A stretch of 64,000 nt of DNA from Maridesulfovibrio sp. (lineage in GTDB: Bacteria; Desulfobacterota; Desulfovibrionia; Desulfovibrionales; Desulfovibrionaceae). Shown here one piece after another: positions 36,443-45,660 of the stretch; positions within the stretch are counted from its first letter, which is position 1, and each line of letters starts with the position of its first letter. The position numbers and the translations under genes are program-made. The stretch is from NCBI RefSeq assembly GCF_963677005.1, contig NZ_OY781616.1:248001-312000 (forward strand). The letters are read 5' to 3'. The notes beneath the pieces are model-generated. The model was not told where the DNA came from, ran no database searches, and worked only from the letters and a program-made list of their open reading frames with translations.

Positions 36443-36512
36443 GGGCGCACCTTCCAGTTCGGGAGATTCCGTTTCATGATTTGTTTTCGGCAGGATTACT
36501 GGATGTCCCGGT

Positions 36513-36992
36513 TCAGTCGTCACCGCGTTTCAGGGCTATCATACCGGTTCGGCACATGCTTCTTATTCCGAAGGGTTGCAGGATTTTGATCAGTCCTTCC
36601 ACTCTTTCCTGGTCGCCGCTCAGTTCAACCGTAATGGTCTTTTGGCCCATGCCCACAACGTCCGCTCTGAATACTTCGAAAATCTGCATTATCTGGGACA
36701 TATTGTCCTTGTCGACATCGACTTTGATAAGGACAAGTTCGCGGTCGACAAATTCCCTGCGTTCAAGGTCGTCAAGCTTGATGACAAAGTCCATTTCCGC
36801 AAGCTCGTGCGTGACTTTTGTTATGTCTTCTTCACTTCCTTCTGCGCAGATGACCATGCGTGAAACATCCATGTTTTCTGTTTCTCCGCATGAAATGGAA
36901 GTTATGTTGATCTTATGGTCCTGAAAGGCGGCTGATGATTCGGCCAGAACGCCGGGCCTGTTCTTTACCAGTGCGGAAATAGTACGTTTCAT
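36513..36992 (-). CDS. ilvN: Acetolactate synthase small (regulatory) subunit
   Basis: 159-residue regulatory subunit of acetohydroxyacid synthase, which senses branched-chain amino acids and activates the catalytic subunit. An N-terminal ACT domain is clear (ISALVKNRPGVLAESSAAFQDHKINITSIS), followed by the family segment RELVLIKVDVDKDNMSQIMQIFEVFRADVVG and a C-terminal ACT-like half ending in GMIALKRG. Start ATG 36992 follows AGGAG by six bases. The catalytic subunit (ilvB) and ilvC are not next to it; 70 bases separate it from the acyltransferase gene downstream. Confidence 0.88.
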   Translation of the reverse strand: MKRTISALVKNRPGVLAESSAAFQDHKINITSISCGETENMDVSRMVICAEGSEEDITKVTHELAEMDFVIKLDDLERREFVDRELVLIKVDVDKDNMSQIMQIFEVFRADVVGMGQKTITVELSGDQERVEGLIKILQPFGIRSMCRTGMIALKRGDD

Positions 36993-37132
36993 TGTTTCTC
37001 CTGTAATGACAGTATGCAGTGCGTTGAAACATACACGCAAATACATGCACTAACAAGACGTATCGTTTAATAGTCGTGATACGGCGATAGGAGAATTCAG
37101 TTATACGTTGGATGGCGGGGGGAGGCAGGTGG

Positions 37133-40100
37133 TCAGATGGAAGTAAGACCGGGGGGGCAGAATCCGTCCGAGCGCATTTTGACCAGTTTTCCGGCGTCTT
37201 CTTTTCCCTGTGGTTTGTCGAAGTAGAATCCCTGTACGCAGTCGCAGCCGATTTCGTTTAAAAGCAGCAGTTGCTGTCTGGTTTCGACTCCCTCGGCAAT
37301 TACGTCCATGTTCAGGCTGTGGCCGAGTGCATTGATGGCGCGGACTATTTCCAGAGATTCGTGGTCTTCGGCCATGCGGCAGACAAATGAGCGGTCCACT
37401 TTGACCGTGGATGCCGGAAAACGCTGCAATTGTGCCAGCGAAGAGTACCCGGTACCGAAGTCGTCCACAGCGAGTCTTATGCCCATTTCCTCAATCTTTT
37501 TAAGATTGTGGATCGATGTCGCCGTGCGTTCCATAATGGCTGATTCGGTAATTTCGAGCTTGATGCTCTTCGGTGATACACCGGTCTGGTCAATGATCGA
37601 TTTTATTGATTCTGCAAGGTCCGGTTTGGATAACTGGCTTGGCGAAAGGTTTGCGGTCAGGAACAGATCATCCGTACCCGGATACAGCCGCATCCATTGC
37701 GAGAGGCTTTTACACGCTTCAAGCAGTATCAGTCTGTCCAGTTCGACGATGAGCCCTGTTTCCTCTGCAACGGGAATGATGTGATTGGGGGTCAGAAACC
37801 CCCGTTCCGGATGGTTCCAGCGGACCAGAGCTTCAAAACCGGCCAGTCTGCGGGAGCGCAGACAGTAGATAGGTTGAAAATATGGAAAAAATTCTTTTTC
37901 TGGAATTCCCTGACGGATCTCGGTTTCAACGATCAGGCTTTGGAGGGCCTTTTCATACATGGCCTTGTTGAAGACCTTGAATTTGTTTACCCCCAGTTCC
38001 TTGGCCTTGTACATGCTGATGTCGGCATCCCGGACAATGTGTTCCGGCTGTTCATAGCTGGATGTCTTGAAGACAATTCCGATGCTTGAACTTATGACTA
38101 TTTCCTTGGAGGCAATGGCAACTGGTTTGCATATTTCATTTCTGATTGCCCTGATTATCTGGATGACCTGCTGCGGAGTACTGAATCCGTCTATGAGCAC
38201 GGCAAACTCATCTCCGCCCATACGGGCAACAGTGTCTGAGCTGCGCACACAGTTATTTATCCGCTCTGCAACCTTTACGAGAAGTGAGTCCCCGGCATGG
38301 TGTCCAAGACTGTCGTTAATGCGCTTGAACATATCTATATCGAGCATCAGGACGGCAAAGTTGTGTGATGCATTCATCCGAGAGAGGTTTACTGTCTGCT
38401 CAAGGCGTTTCAGGAAAAAGGATCGGTTGGGCAGCCCTGTAAGAGCGTCGTGCAATGACTGATGCGAAAGCTGCCGCTCATATTCCTTGCGCTGTGAAAT
38501 ATCATCGTAGATGACGAATGTGCCTGAGATTTCATCATCATAGATGAAAGGGTACCCGAGTATGGAAACCGGTACCAGGCTTCCGTCTCTGGCCCGGCGC
38601 AGGGCTTCGGTTCTGAAGGTCTCTCCGGCCAGAATCTTTTTCAGATTTGTCCTGATGCTTCCGTTTCCTTCAGGGCATAAGTTGTTGCAGCAGGGGGCCA
38701 TTTCTCCCGTGGTGTAGCCGAAGAGTCTGGTAAACGCCTTGTTGATGTCGACCACGTTTCCCTTGGAATCAGTGAGAGCTATAGCCTGGGGCGAGCTTTC
38801 GAAAAGCTGCATGAATCTGGATTTATGGCGAAAAATTTTTCTTTCCGCAACGATCTGGGGCGTGCAGTCAAAAGCCGATCCTGTATATATTTCCGGTTTT
38901 CCGTCTTTGTCGAACAGCGCCCGTACGTTGATTGTTATCCATTTTTCCTCTCCGTACCTGTGTCTTACTCTGGCGCTCATCCCGTTTATGGAACCGTCGG
39001 CGATCAGTTTTCTCAGGATTTTGAAATGATTCCTGCGGTTATACACATAATCGAATACAGAAGGGCGTTCGGCAATCATTTCATCCACATTGCCGTATCC
39101 CATAATGGAAGCCATGGCCGGATTGGCTATAAGGATTCTTCCCTTACGCGAAAACTGAAAGATAGCTACGGTAGCGTTTTCGAAAACAGACCGGAATTTT
39201 TTTTCGCTCTCAAGAAGGGCCGATTCCGTCTGGCTTCGCTGGAGCGCTGCGGCAACCTGCTCGGAAATGGCCACCATCATGTCTATGTCCTGATTGTTGT
39301 ACGCATACCGCCTGCTGTAGGACTGTATGGACATTACGCCCATAATTTCACCCTGATATTTCAGCGGCACACCCAGCCAGGATTTTGCGGCCGATTCTAC
39401 TTTGTCCGTGTTGACCCTTTTTTCACTGAGTTCGTTTTCGTCAAGCAGGAGAGGACGTCCCGCTTTGATGACCTGCAGGCTCAGACTTTTGCCGTCAGCA
39501 ACCGAGAGAGTGTTGTCCGGTGAAATGAAATCCAGCTCATCCTTGTAGTACGGAAAATAGAACCGCTGCTGTTCCCTGTTGTAAAGTGCCACAAAGAAGT
39601 TGTCCGCTTCGACGAATTTTTTCAGGCTGTTGTGGACCAGGTGGAGCAGTTCGGATGTGTCGGAGGCCTTATTAAGAGAATTGGAAATATTGTAGAGTAT
39701 TGTGTTTATGTTCTCGGTCTGTTTGCGTGCCGATATGTCGCGAAGTGATTCGATTGCTCCGATGATTCTGCCGGCCTTGTCCAAAATAGGCGCAGCCTGA
39801 ACCCATAGGTTGGTGCTTTTTCTGTCCCCGAGATTTTCTATTCTGATTTCTGCCGCCAGCGAATTGCCGCGTCTGCTTATGGCTTCGTATTCTATCTGGC
39901 CGACTTCCGTGCATCCGCAGACCATATCCACAAGTCCGGGAGAGCGATAGCCGTGAATGACCTTGACGTGTTCAAAATGGCCTTTACCCACTACCTCATC
40001 AGCCTGTATGCCGGATAGTTCTTCAAGAGCCGGATTCCATGCAACAACAACACCGTCCCTGTTGATGACCAAGGCCGGGTCAGGCAGAAAGTTCAGAAAT

Positions 40101-40252
40101 TTTATAAAGGATGATGCCGGGTTGAGTTCTGAAACGTCCGCGATGAATGTGTCCTGTCGGGTCAATCCGCCCTGCCTATTTTCTTTTTTCTCCGGATTAT
40201 CATCGGCGTGTTCTTTTTTTATCTCTGTTTGAGTTTTGAATTCTTCAGGCAT
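37133..40252 (-). CDS. Multidomain PAS-GAF-PAS-PAS-GGDEF-EAL c-di-GMP enzyme
   Basis: 1039-residue soluble signalling protein. Domains in order: PAS (~52-175), GAF (~185-340), PAS (~350-470), PAS (~475-590), GGDEF (~595-765, intact motif at 679-683) and EAL (~775-1030, EAL at 807-809). The EAL domain retains the catalytic pattern: NLSPSQL, EITESAIM, DDFGTGYSSL, KVDRSF and EGVET. Both domains therefore look competent to make and break c-di-GMP; the net activity is probably set by the sensors. No membrane segment is present. It starts 47 bases after the transglutaminase gene and may be cotranscribed. Confidence 0.94.
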   Translation of the reverse strand: MPEEFKTQTEIKKEHADDNPEKKENRQGGLTRQDTFIADVSELNPASSFIKFLNFLPDPALVINRDGVVVAWNPALEELSGIQADEVVGKGHFEHVKVIHGYRSPGLVDMVCGCTEVGQIEYEAISRRGNSLAAEIRIENLGDRKSTNLWVQAAPILDKAGRIIGAIESLRDISARKQTENINTILYNISNSLNKASDTSELLHLVHNSLKKFVEADNFFVALYNREQQRFYFPYYKDELDFISPDNTLSVADGKSLSLQVIKAGRPLLLDENELSEKRVNTDKVESAAKSWLGVPLKYQGEIMGVMSIQSYSRRYAYNNQDIDMMVAISEQVAAALQRSQTESALLESEKKFRSVFENATVAIFQFSRKGRILIANPAMASIMGYGNVDEMIAERPSVFDYVYNRRNHFKILRKLIADGSINGMSARVRHRYGEEKWITINVRALFDKDGKPEIYTGSAFDCTPQIVAERKIFRHKSRFMQLFESSPQAIALTDSKGNVVDINKAFTRLFGYTTGEMAPCCNNLCPEGNGSIRTNLKKILAGETFRTEALRRARDGSLVPVSILGYPFIYDDEISGTFVIYDDISQRKEYERQLSHQSLHDALTGLPNRSFFLKRLEQTVNLSRMNASHNFAVLMLDIDMFKRINDSLGHHAGDSLLVKVAERINNCVRSSDTVARMGGDEFAVLIDGFSTPQQVIQIIRAIRNEICKPVAIASKEIVISSSIGIVFKTSSYEQPEHIVRDADISMYKAKELGVNKFKVFNKAMYEKALQSLIVETEIRQGIPEKEFFPYFQPIYCLRSRRLAGFEALVRWNHPERGFLTPNHIIPVAEETGLIVELDRLILLEACKSLSQWMRLYPGTDDLFLTANLSPSQLSKPDLAESIKSIIDQTGVSPKSIKLEITESAIMERTATSIHNLKKIEEMGIRLAVDDFGTGYSSLAQLQRFPASTVKVDRSFVCRMAEDHESLEIVRAINALGHSLNMDVIAEGVETRQQLLLLNEIGCDCVQGFYFDKPQGKEDAGKLVKMRSDGFCPPGLTSI

Positions 40253-40299
40253 TATCGCTACTCGATACGTTATATCTCTTTTTCAGGCAAGCGGAGTAC

Positions 40300-42534
40300 T
40301 CACTTTCTCGTTGTGTTCTGGCGATTTAATGTGCCGATTGGTGCTTGGATAATTTTAATTACCGATATGTTCGGTTCATTTTTGTTATTTCGCCTGGCAC
40401 TGATCAGGTAGTTTTCTCCAGTGGGAACACTTATTTCCCAGATATTGTTTTTTTCATCCAGTTGTCCGTTTATTGTTTTTTCGAGAATTCTGAAAAACTT
40501 GCGTCCGTACAGTCTTGATACGGTAAAATCCCTGAAATAACGGGCATGCTTGTCCTCTTTGCCGTATCCCGGGAGCCGGAATTTTATGGTCTGCCATGGT
40601 GAATAGTAGGATCTGCTTTCATCGGTGGCATTGCGGTTGCCGGTTAGTTCCGGGGATTGCGGATAAAACGGCTGCCAGTCTTTTCCATCGAAATATTCTG
40701 TCCACCCCTGTTCGTCCAGATAGCGGGCCGGGATTCCTGCCGCACGCATTGCAGCTGTGGCAAAAAGACAGATTTCGGAGTTGTTGGACGCTGTACCGGA
40801 TTCATATACTCCCAATGGGGAAAGGCTGCTGCCTAGAGGCCCACGTGGAGAACTGTCCAGATTTTTGGCAGTTTTTCCGATCTCAGCAAGAATATGAGCA
40901 ATTTTTTTACCTTTGTCAAAGTTGAATTCCGTGTGCAGAACACTGCGCCAGGGACGCATCTGCTCATACATTATTCGGGGATTAAGGACATATTCGTTGA
41001 ATATTTTGTCGTTGTAATTGAGCCCTGCGTCTTCAGCTTCCGCTCTTGATTGTACTGCTAAAACTGTATTTGAAACCAGCTCACTGCCGGTTGCGCAGAT
41101 AAGATCGGCAGGAGCAAGTGCTTTAATTTCGGCTTTCAGTTCCGGTAAAAACTGTGTCGGACATGTATTCAGCGCCAGAAGTATCTGGGGAACATTCAAG
41201 CCGGCCAGCGCTATTTGCGGGCCTAGGTCCGGGTTGAATCTGGATGCGGCATCCTTCATTCCCTGTAACCGGTCCAATCTTGATTTCTTCAGTGTGTCCT
41301 CGGTTGCTTTCTTAGCCCCTTCGGAATTTACCGGGGGGGCTGAGGCTGCCTGGGAATCATTATAGTCGAAACGGAAGAGAATATTCCCCTCGGGCTTATT
41401 CTCCGGGGTTAGTGAAAGCAGGATGTTGTCCCGTTTTTTCTGTTCTCCGGGAATCCATGTTGAACCCGTATATGCCGAAGCATTGCCCTGCGCCGCAGAG
41501 ACGAGAACCGATCCGGGACCAAGCAGGATGTCCGTTTTGCCTTCCGCATCCGTTGTTTTAACGGCAACCGGTGAGAAGCTGCCGTAATTGAATACTGAGA
41601 AGAAAACAGCCGTTTCAGGTACCGGCTTACCGGAATTGTCGCGGACCGCAATTGTAGTTCTGGAAACAGGAGCGTAGCGGGCCGTGGTATTGAGCAGTGT
41701 GCAGCCGAAAGTGCGTTTCAGAATAGGTTCTTCGGGATTGGTAAGCTGGCCGTATGCGTATGAGATAACCAGTGGGGCCTTGCGGGCCGATCCGCTGAAC
41801 CATGCGTGGTCCAGTCCGTAGTCGGGGTTTGCGGATTCAATGTAGTGCCATTTCCCGCCGATTTTAACTTCTGTCCAGGTGTGATTGTCGTTGGAGTGCT
41901 GCCATGCCGGGACCATCGCCTGTCTTGCCGGAATCCCAACGCTGCGCAGTGCGCAGACCGTGAGGATGACCGCTTCTTCGCATCTTCCCCAGCCCCGGTT
42001 GATTGTCATCAGTGGATTCTGATCCCAGCGTTGGGTTGATTTGAATCCTGTCTTGGAAAAGCACCAGCGGTTTACCGCCAGTACCGCTTCTTCCATCGAA
42101 TTGCATTTTGATACTACGGGCAGCAGTTCTGTATAGAACGGTTTGCGCCACTCGACAGCCTTTTCCTGACTTACCCGGTGGGGGAGCACATAGTGCAGAA
42201 AGTCCGACCACGGAACATCTTTTCCCCAAGGAGTGGTCGCCCTGGCAAGGAAAGCGTATTCAAGGTTATCCGTCAGCAGACCGGATGAGAGTCCGGCCCT
42301 GTCGCAGGGAGGAAGGTTGGCTGCAATGAATTGCGCGGCCTGTTTTTTTTCCGGTGAATCAAAGCCGGTCAGGAATTTTTCAAGTTGCGGTCTGTTGCTG
42401 CCCGATGTCTTGAGAATTTCGTCAACCCTGTTCGTGTAAGGTGAAATTTGAACAGGGACAAGTAGAGAGGAGCATCCGCTGATTGAGATGGATGCCGCAA
42501 GCAGGAAAAGACAGATAAATTTTTTGAAAATCAT
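40300..42534 (-). CDS. Large transglutaminase-like lipoprotein
   Basis: 744-residue predicted lipoprotein: signal peptide with lipobox ISGC, Cys21. A transglutaminase core lies at ~150-245 with the catalytic C184 (GRCEEAV), H218 (DNHTWTEV) and an acidic residue near 233-238. Residues ~300-370 resemble a beta-sandwich (AVRDNSGKPVPETAVFFSVF, TTDAEGKTDILLGPG). A second transglutaminase-like core at ~580-620 keeps a Cys (C589) and GWTEYFDGKDWQPF, but glycine 610 stands where the catalytic histidine should be. It could trim or crosslink envelope peptides; real substrate unknown. Confidence 0.85.
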   Translation of the reverse strand: MIFKKFICLFLLAASISISGCSSLLVPVQISPYTNRVDEILKTSGSNRPQLEKFLTGFDSPEKKQAAQFIAANLPPCDRAGLSSGLLTDNLEYAFLARATTPWGKDVPWSDFLHYVLPHRVSQEKAVEWRKPFYTELLPVVSKCNSMEEAVLAVNRWCFSKTGFKSTQRWDQNPLMTINRGWGRCEEAVILTVCALRSVGIPARQAMVPAWQHSNDNHTWTEVKIGGKWHYIESANPDYGLDHAWFSGSARKAPLVISYAYGQLTNPEEPILKRTFGCTLLNTTARYAPVSRTTIAVRDNSGKPVPETAVFFSVFNYGSFSPVAVKTTDAEGKTDILLGPGSVLVSAAQGNASAYTGSTWIPGEQKKRDNILLSLTPENKPEGNILFRFDYNDSQAASAPPVNSEGAKKATEDTLKKSRLDRLQGMKDAASRFNPDLGPQIALAGLNVPQILLALNTCPTQFLPELKAEIKALAPADLICATGSELVSNTVLAVQSRAEAEDAGLNYNDKIFNEYVLNPRIMYEQMRPWRSVLHTEFNFDKGKKIAHILAEIGKTAKNLDSSPRGPLGSSLSPLGVYESGTASNNSEICLFATAAMRAAGIPARYLDEQGWTEYFDGKDWQPFYPQSPELTGNRNATDESRSYYSPWQTIKFRLPGYGKEDKHARYFRDFTVSRLYGRKFFRILEKTINGQLDEKNNIWEISVPTGENYLISARRNNKNEPNISVIKIIQAPIGTLNRQNTTRK

Positions 42535-42625
42535 GGACAGCCTTTATCATACCGGAGTCCGGCTGTCATGGTGAAAAACAATACGTCCCGGTGAGCCTCA
42601 TTTACTGTTACCATTTAAAATATAT

Positions 42626-42669
42626 GAAAAAGAAACAGGCCGGGATCATAAGATTCCGGCCTGTTTCTT
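42626..42669 (-). terminator. Terminator of the HesB-like gene
   Basis: AAGAAACAGGCCGG (42630-42643) pairs with CCGGCCTGTTTCTT (42656-42669). On the minus strand the stem is followed by five T (complement of 42626-42630). It lies directly downstream of the gene at 42690-43001. Confidence 0.88.
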
Positions 42670-42689
42670 CCTGTATTTCGAAATACTTT

Positions 42690-43001
42690 TTAACTGCATC
42701 CGCCGCAGCAGCTTCCGCAGCTTCCGGGGGTCTGTTCAAAGACCATGGAAGAGGAGATTTCGATTCCCATCGGGGTCAGGTCGATTTCCAGCGGTTTGGC
42801 CTGTTCCAGAAGTTCTTTGTCGATTACGAAGTCGTAACCTTCAAGAGCGATGGTTTCATCTCCATCCTTTGCGCTGTCTATGCCGAGAGCAAGGCGGGTT
42901 CCGCTGCATGCCGAGGCTACGTATATACGAATGGGTTCTTTTTCCTTTTCTGCAAAATGCTGATCAAGCACTTCTTTTGCTTTATCTGTGATCTTGAGCA
43001 T
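42690..43001 (-). CDS. HesB/IscA-like protein with cysteine-rich tail (HesB-related selenoprotein family, Cys form)
   Basis: 103-residue protein related to the HesB/IscA iron-sulfur carriers. The conserved first cysteine is C32 (SACSGTRLALG). The two C-terminal cysteines of IscA (CGCG) are replaced by a longer cluster, C95, C98, C99 and C102 (SCGSCCGGC). This layout resembles the HesB-related family in which some members carry selenocysteine at the first position; here it is an ordinary TGC codon. It is likely to bind iron or an iron-sulfur cluster, but it is not in an isc or suf operon, and a housekeeping role is unproven. Confidence 0.8.
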   Translation of the reverse strand: MLKITDKAKEVLDQHFAEKEKEPIRIYVASACSGTRLALGIDSAKDGDETIALEGYDFVIDKELLEQAKPLEIDLTPMGIEISSSMVFEQTPGSCGSCCGGCS

Positions 43002-43130
43002 TAAATGTCTCCTTTTGATGTTGGTTTACATAAAGGATAGCCTTCATCTCTCCGATGTCAACACGCAGTGCTCAAAAACACATCACTATTTAAAGCTCTG
43101 CTGGATGTGTGGTTTTTTGATAGATTAGGT

Positions 43131-43985
43131 CTATTGGTTTTTGTCCCGAACACAGTTGTCATTAATAAAACGTCCCGGCGATATTCCGTTTATTTTTTTA
43201 AAATGGCGGGAAAAATGACTTTGGTCCGCAAAGCCTGAATCAACAGCGGCTTCCGCCGGTGGAATTCCCTGCTGCAGCAGTTTTTCCGCTTCCCTGATTC
43301 TGCAGTTTATGAGCAATTCCTGCGGAGACACCCCATAATGCTTCACAAAAAGTTTCTGTAAATAAAACGGGCTGATGCATCCCGTGCGGGCCAGGTCGGA
43401 CAGAGTTGTCCTTTCCCGGAAATTTGTCTGAATATGGTTGCGGACTCTTTCCAAAGCCTGTTGCTGATTTCCGGCCTCTTCGGGAACAAAATTGCCTGTG
43501 CTCAGGTTCAGTATGGCATGATACAGGAATTCCCTAAGGGCGATGTCCCTTTCCATGATTTCTCCGCCGCATTCAAGCAGGCTGAAAAAAATATCAAACG
43601 ACTCCCGGTCGAAGTTTTTATGGGTGTCTGCGGGGCTGAAACCGGGAAGTATGCCGGGGCGGCCGGTGATTTCTTCTGCTAGCTGCTTCATGTATCCTGC
43701 AGAAACACACAGCGCCCGGTATGAGTGCGGACCGAAAGTATCTCCTGAAATCGATTCGCAGTTGTGAGACGTGCCGGGGGGAAGTATGCACATCTCCCCG
43801 GCATTGAACATTACGGTTTCGGCAGCGAATTTCATTTTGCGTCTACCCCGGTCGATACAGGTGAATATGTAGCCTGTGTGAACATGGCGCGGGAAACGGT
43901 TGGCTATGTTCCAGGCCTGTACTGCGCTGACCTGCGGAAGACCTTCAGGTTCGGAAAAAATGATTTTTTCGCTTTTATCGGACAT
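43131..43985 (-). CDS. AraC-family transcriptional regulator with cupin sensor
   Basis: 284-residue regulator. Residues ~15-100 form an AraC-type cupin (VQAWNIANRFPRHVHTGYIFTCI; MCILPPGTSHNCESI), and residues ~185-280 the double helix-turn-helix (TTLSDLARTGCISPFYLQKLFVKHYGVSPQ; AVDSGFADQSHFSRHFKKINGISPGRF). It begins six bases after the cupin gene upstream and is probably cotranscribed with it. In related pairs such a regulator controls an exporter or metabolite-handling gene; no direct target can be seen here. Confidence 0.9.
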   Translation of the reverse strand: MSDKSEKIIFSEPEGLPQVSAVQAWNIANRFPRHVHTGYIFTCIDRGRRKMKFAAETVMFNAGEMCILPPGTSHNCESISGDTFGPHSYRALCVSAGYMKQLAEEITGRPGILPGFSPADTHKNFDRESFDIFFSLLECGGEIMERDIALREFLYHAILNLSTGNFVPEEAGNQQQALERVRNHIQTNFRERTTLSDLARTGCISPFYLQKLFVKHYGVSPQELLINCRIREAEKLLQQGIPPAEAAVDSGFADQSHFSRHFKKINGISPGRFINDNCVRDKNQ

Positions 43986-43991
43986 GATTTT

Positions 43992-44384
43992 TTATAGCAG
44001 GGCCGGGAAAAACTTGGCAAGCAGGATGAGCCCTTCGTCTCCGGCCTGCACTTTATGGGTCTGCCCGGAAGGTATAACCGACGATTTTCCCGGATGATAA
44101 TCTGATTCTTTGCCTGAAACAGTGGCAACCCCGCTTCCTTTGATTACTTCGTGCAGTTCCCATTGAGGGTCGTGGGTGTGCGATTCAAGAACGCAGCCCG
44201 GTTCTATTCTGACGATGTGGCAACTCAGCTGACCAGCTGTGTTTTCTCCGGTGACAATATGCTTGAGCGCAACCCCTTCAAACGCGGCGTGGGGATTCCA
44301 GTCAAGTTCCGTGCAGAATATGGGACCGTCCACAGTTTCCACGCAACCGTTTGAAACAAGCATGGCAAATTCATCACTGATCAT
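43992..44384 (-). CDS. Small cupin-domain protein
   Basis: 130-residue single-domain cupin. The metal-binding pattern is visible: HTHDPQWELHEV (residues ~65-80), with a following VIPSGQTHKV histidine. It contains an N-terminal stretch (TVDGPIFCTELDWNPHAAFEGVALKHIV) seen in ChrR-like/DUF proteins. It precedes an AraC regulator by six bases, the two probably forming an operon. An enzymatic role cannot be separated from a binding or sensor role. Confidence 0.82.
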   Translation of the reverse strand: MISDEFAMLVSNGCVETVDGPIFCTELDWNPHAAFEGVALKHIVTGENTAGQLSCHIVRIEPGCVLESHTHDPQWELHEVIKGSGVATVSGKESDYHPGKSSVIPSGQTHKVQAGDEGLILLAKFFPALL

Positions 44385-44477
44385 GGTAATTCTCCTTTTT
44401 GGGGATTGTTGATGTGTTATGAACCCTGCTTATTTCCATTGCGGGAAAACGTATTGTACGATCTTGGCATATTGTAC

Positions 44478-44518
44478 AAAAGAGCGCCCCGACCATTGAT
44501 GATCAGAGCGCTCTTTTT
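44478..44518 (-). terminator. Terminator after the OsmC gene
   Basis: AAAAGAGCGC (44478-44487) pairs with GCGCTCTTTT (44508-44517), with a 20-base loop. It lies between the minus-strand OsmC gene and the cupin gene. The T-run on the minus strand is only four bases, so efficiency is uncertain. Confidence 0.65.
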
Positions 44519-44572
44519 CATACCTTTTCAGGTGATCCGCAGGAACTGCCTGCGGATGGTCGAAATCGGCAG

Positions 44573-44968
44573 TTAGACGATTTCCAGATTAAAAGATGGG
44601 GGAGTGAGCAGCTGTTTTTTGATCGGACACATATCCACTGCGCGGAGCAGAGCCGCCTTGTATTTTTCGGGAAACCCTTCCGGCAGCGTCAACTGGTAGT
44701 TGAATTTGGTCAGTTGTTTGGTTTCAGGGTCCGCAGTGTATTCGACCTTCATTCCCATTCCATCCATGGATATTGATCTGCTTTCGCAGAAGTTTCTGGC
44801 AAAATGAGCTGCACAGGTTGCCAGTGAAGCCATGAACAGATTCATGGGAGTGGGTGCTGAACCATCCCCGCCGAGAGAGTCCGGCAGGTCTGTCACAATG
44901 GTGAAGCCATCGGAAGCTGCCGACACCGTCTTGCCGGGACCGAATTCAATAATCATTTCCTTGGACAT
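44573..44968 (-). CDS. OsmC-family peroxiredoxin-like protein
   Basis: 131-residue protein of the OsmC/Ohr superfamily, which reduces organic hydroperoxides through two cysteines. Visible features are GGDGSAPTPMNLFMASLATCAAHFARNFC and the second-cysteine segment AVDMCPIKKQL near the C-terminus, giving the two reactive cysteines in this branch (YhfA-like). Start ATG 44968. No partner gene is adjacent; the downstream hairpin marks a single-gene unit. A defence role against oxidants is inferred from the family. Confidence 0.88.
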   Translation of the reverse strand: MSKEMIIEFGPGKTVSAASDGFTIVTDLPDSLGGDGSAPTPMNLFMASLATCAAHFARNFCESRSISMDGMGMKVEYTADPETKQLTKFNYQLTLPEGFPEKYKAALLRAVDMCPIKKQLLTPPSFNLEIV

Positions 44969-45079
44969 TCAGACTCCAGATAGGCCAAAATGTTAGTAAA
45001 AGATGCTATTGAAACACAACGGCTTTAAAATGCATCCGAGACGGTAAAAAAGCAATGGTTCCGAGAGCGAAAAAGCGAA

Positions 45080-45574
45080 TTAGCTGCCGGAAAACCCGGA
45101 CTTTTTTTTGTCGGAGCAGGGAACGGCCTTGAAACCTGCTGTATCTTTTATGGCATGTTCAAGGATTTTTTCGAAATCCGTCTCCGTTGACATGCGGAAG
45201 CTGCAGCCGTCGGGAAGGTATCCGTCCATAAGATAGATTGATGGTGCAGGAAAATTTTTGCATAATTCCGGGCGGTTTTCGTAGTCATTGCATGTGCCGT
45301 CATTGCTGAGGCAAGTGCACCTGAATTTCAGCAGTCCGGAATCGGTTCGTCCGCATATTTCAAAGCGCCGCAGATATGAGTATTTGCCCTGCATTTTCGA
45401 GAACTGCTTTTCTTTTTTGAGCCATTTCCCGTCAATGTAAAGACTGATGCCCCGACAACAGTTTCCGCACATGTTGCATGAACCGCGAATGACGACCATT
45501 CGGTTGTTTTTTTTGAGCCGGTGCCTGCGGACCAGTGCGCTCAGGAAGTCTATGAAATCTGTTAGAAAGCTCAT
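45080..45574 (-). CDS. YkgJ-type cysteine cluster protein (CxxCxxCC)
   Basis: Protein of about 164 residues in the YkgJ/CxxCxxCC (UPF0153-like) family, thought to bind a metal such as zinc or an iron-sulfur cluster. The core CNMCGNCCRG is at residues ~33-42, followed by the conserved downstream cysteines of RCTCLSNDGTCNDYENRPELCKNFP, the family signature. A start at ATG 45574 is likely; an upstream TTG at 45646 is possible, and neither has a clear binding site. Function unknown; it ends in a Lys/Ser tail. Confidence 0.8.
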   Translation of the reverse strand: MSFLTDFIDFLSALVRRHRLKKNNRMVVIRGSCNMCGNCCRGISLYIDGKWLKKEKQFSKMQGKYSYLRRFEICGRTDSGLLKFRCTCLSNDGTCNDYENRPELCKNFPAPSIYLMDGYLPDGCSFRMSTETDFEKILEHAIKDTAGFKAVPCSDKKKSGFSGS

Positions 45575-45660
45575 TTGATGAATCGCATGTTGGGATTTGC
45601 GCGATGGTAGTCTCGGATTGGAAAGAAGACAAGCGTATTGCTGCAAGGTCTATCTAGCTT

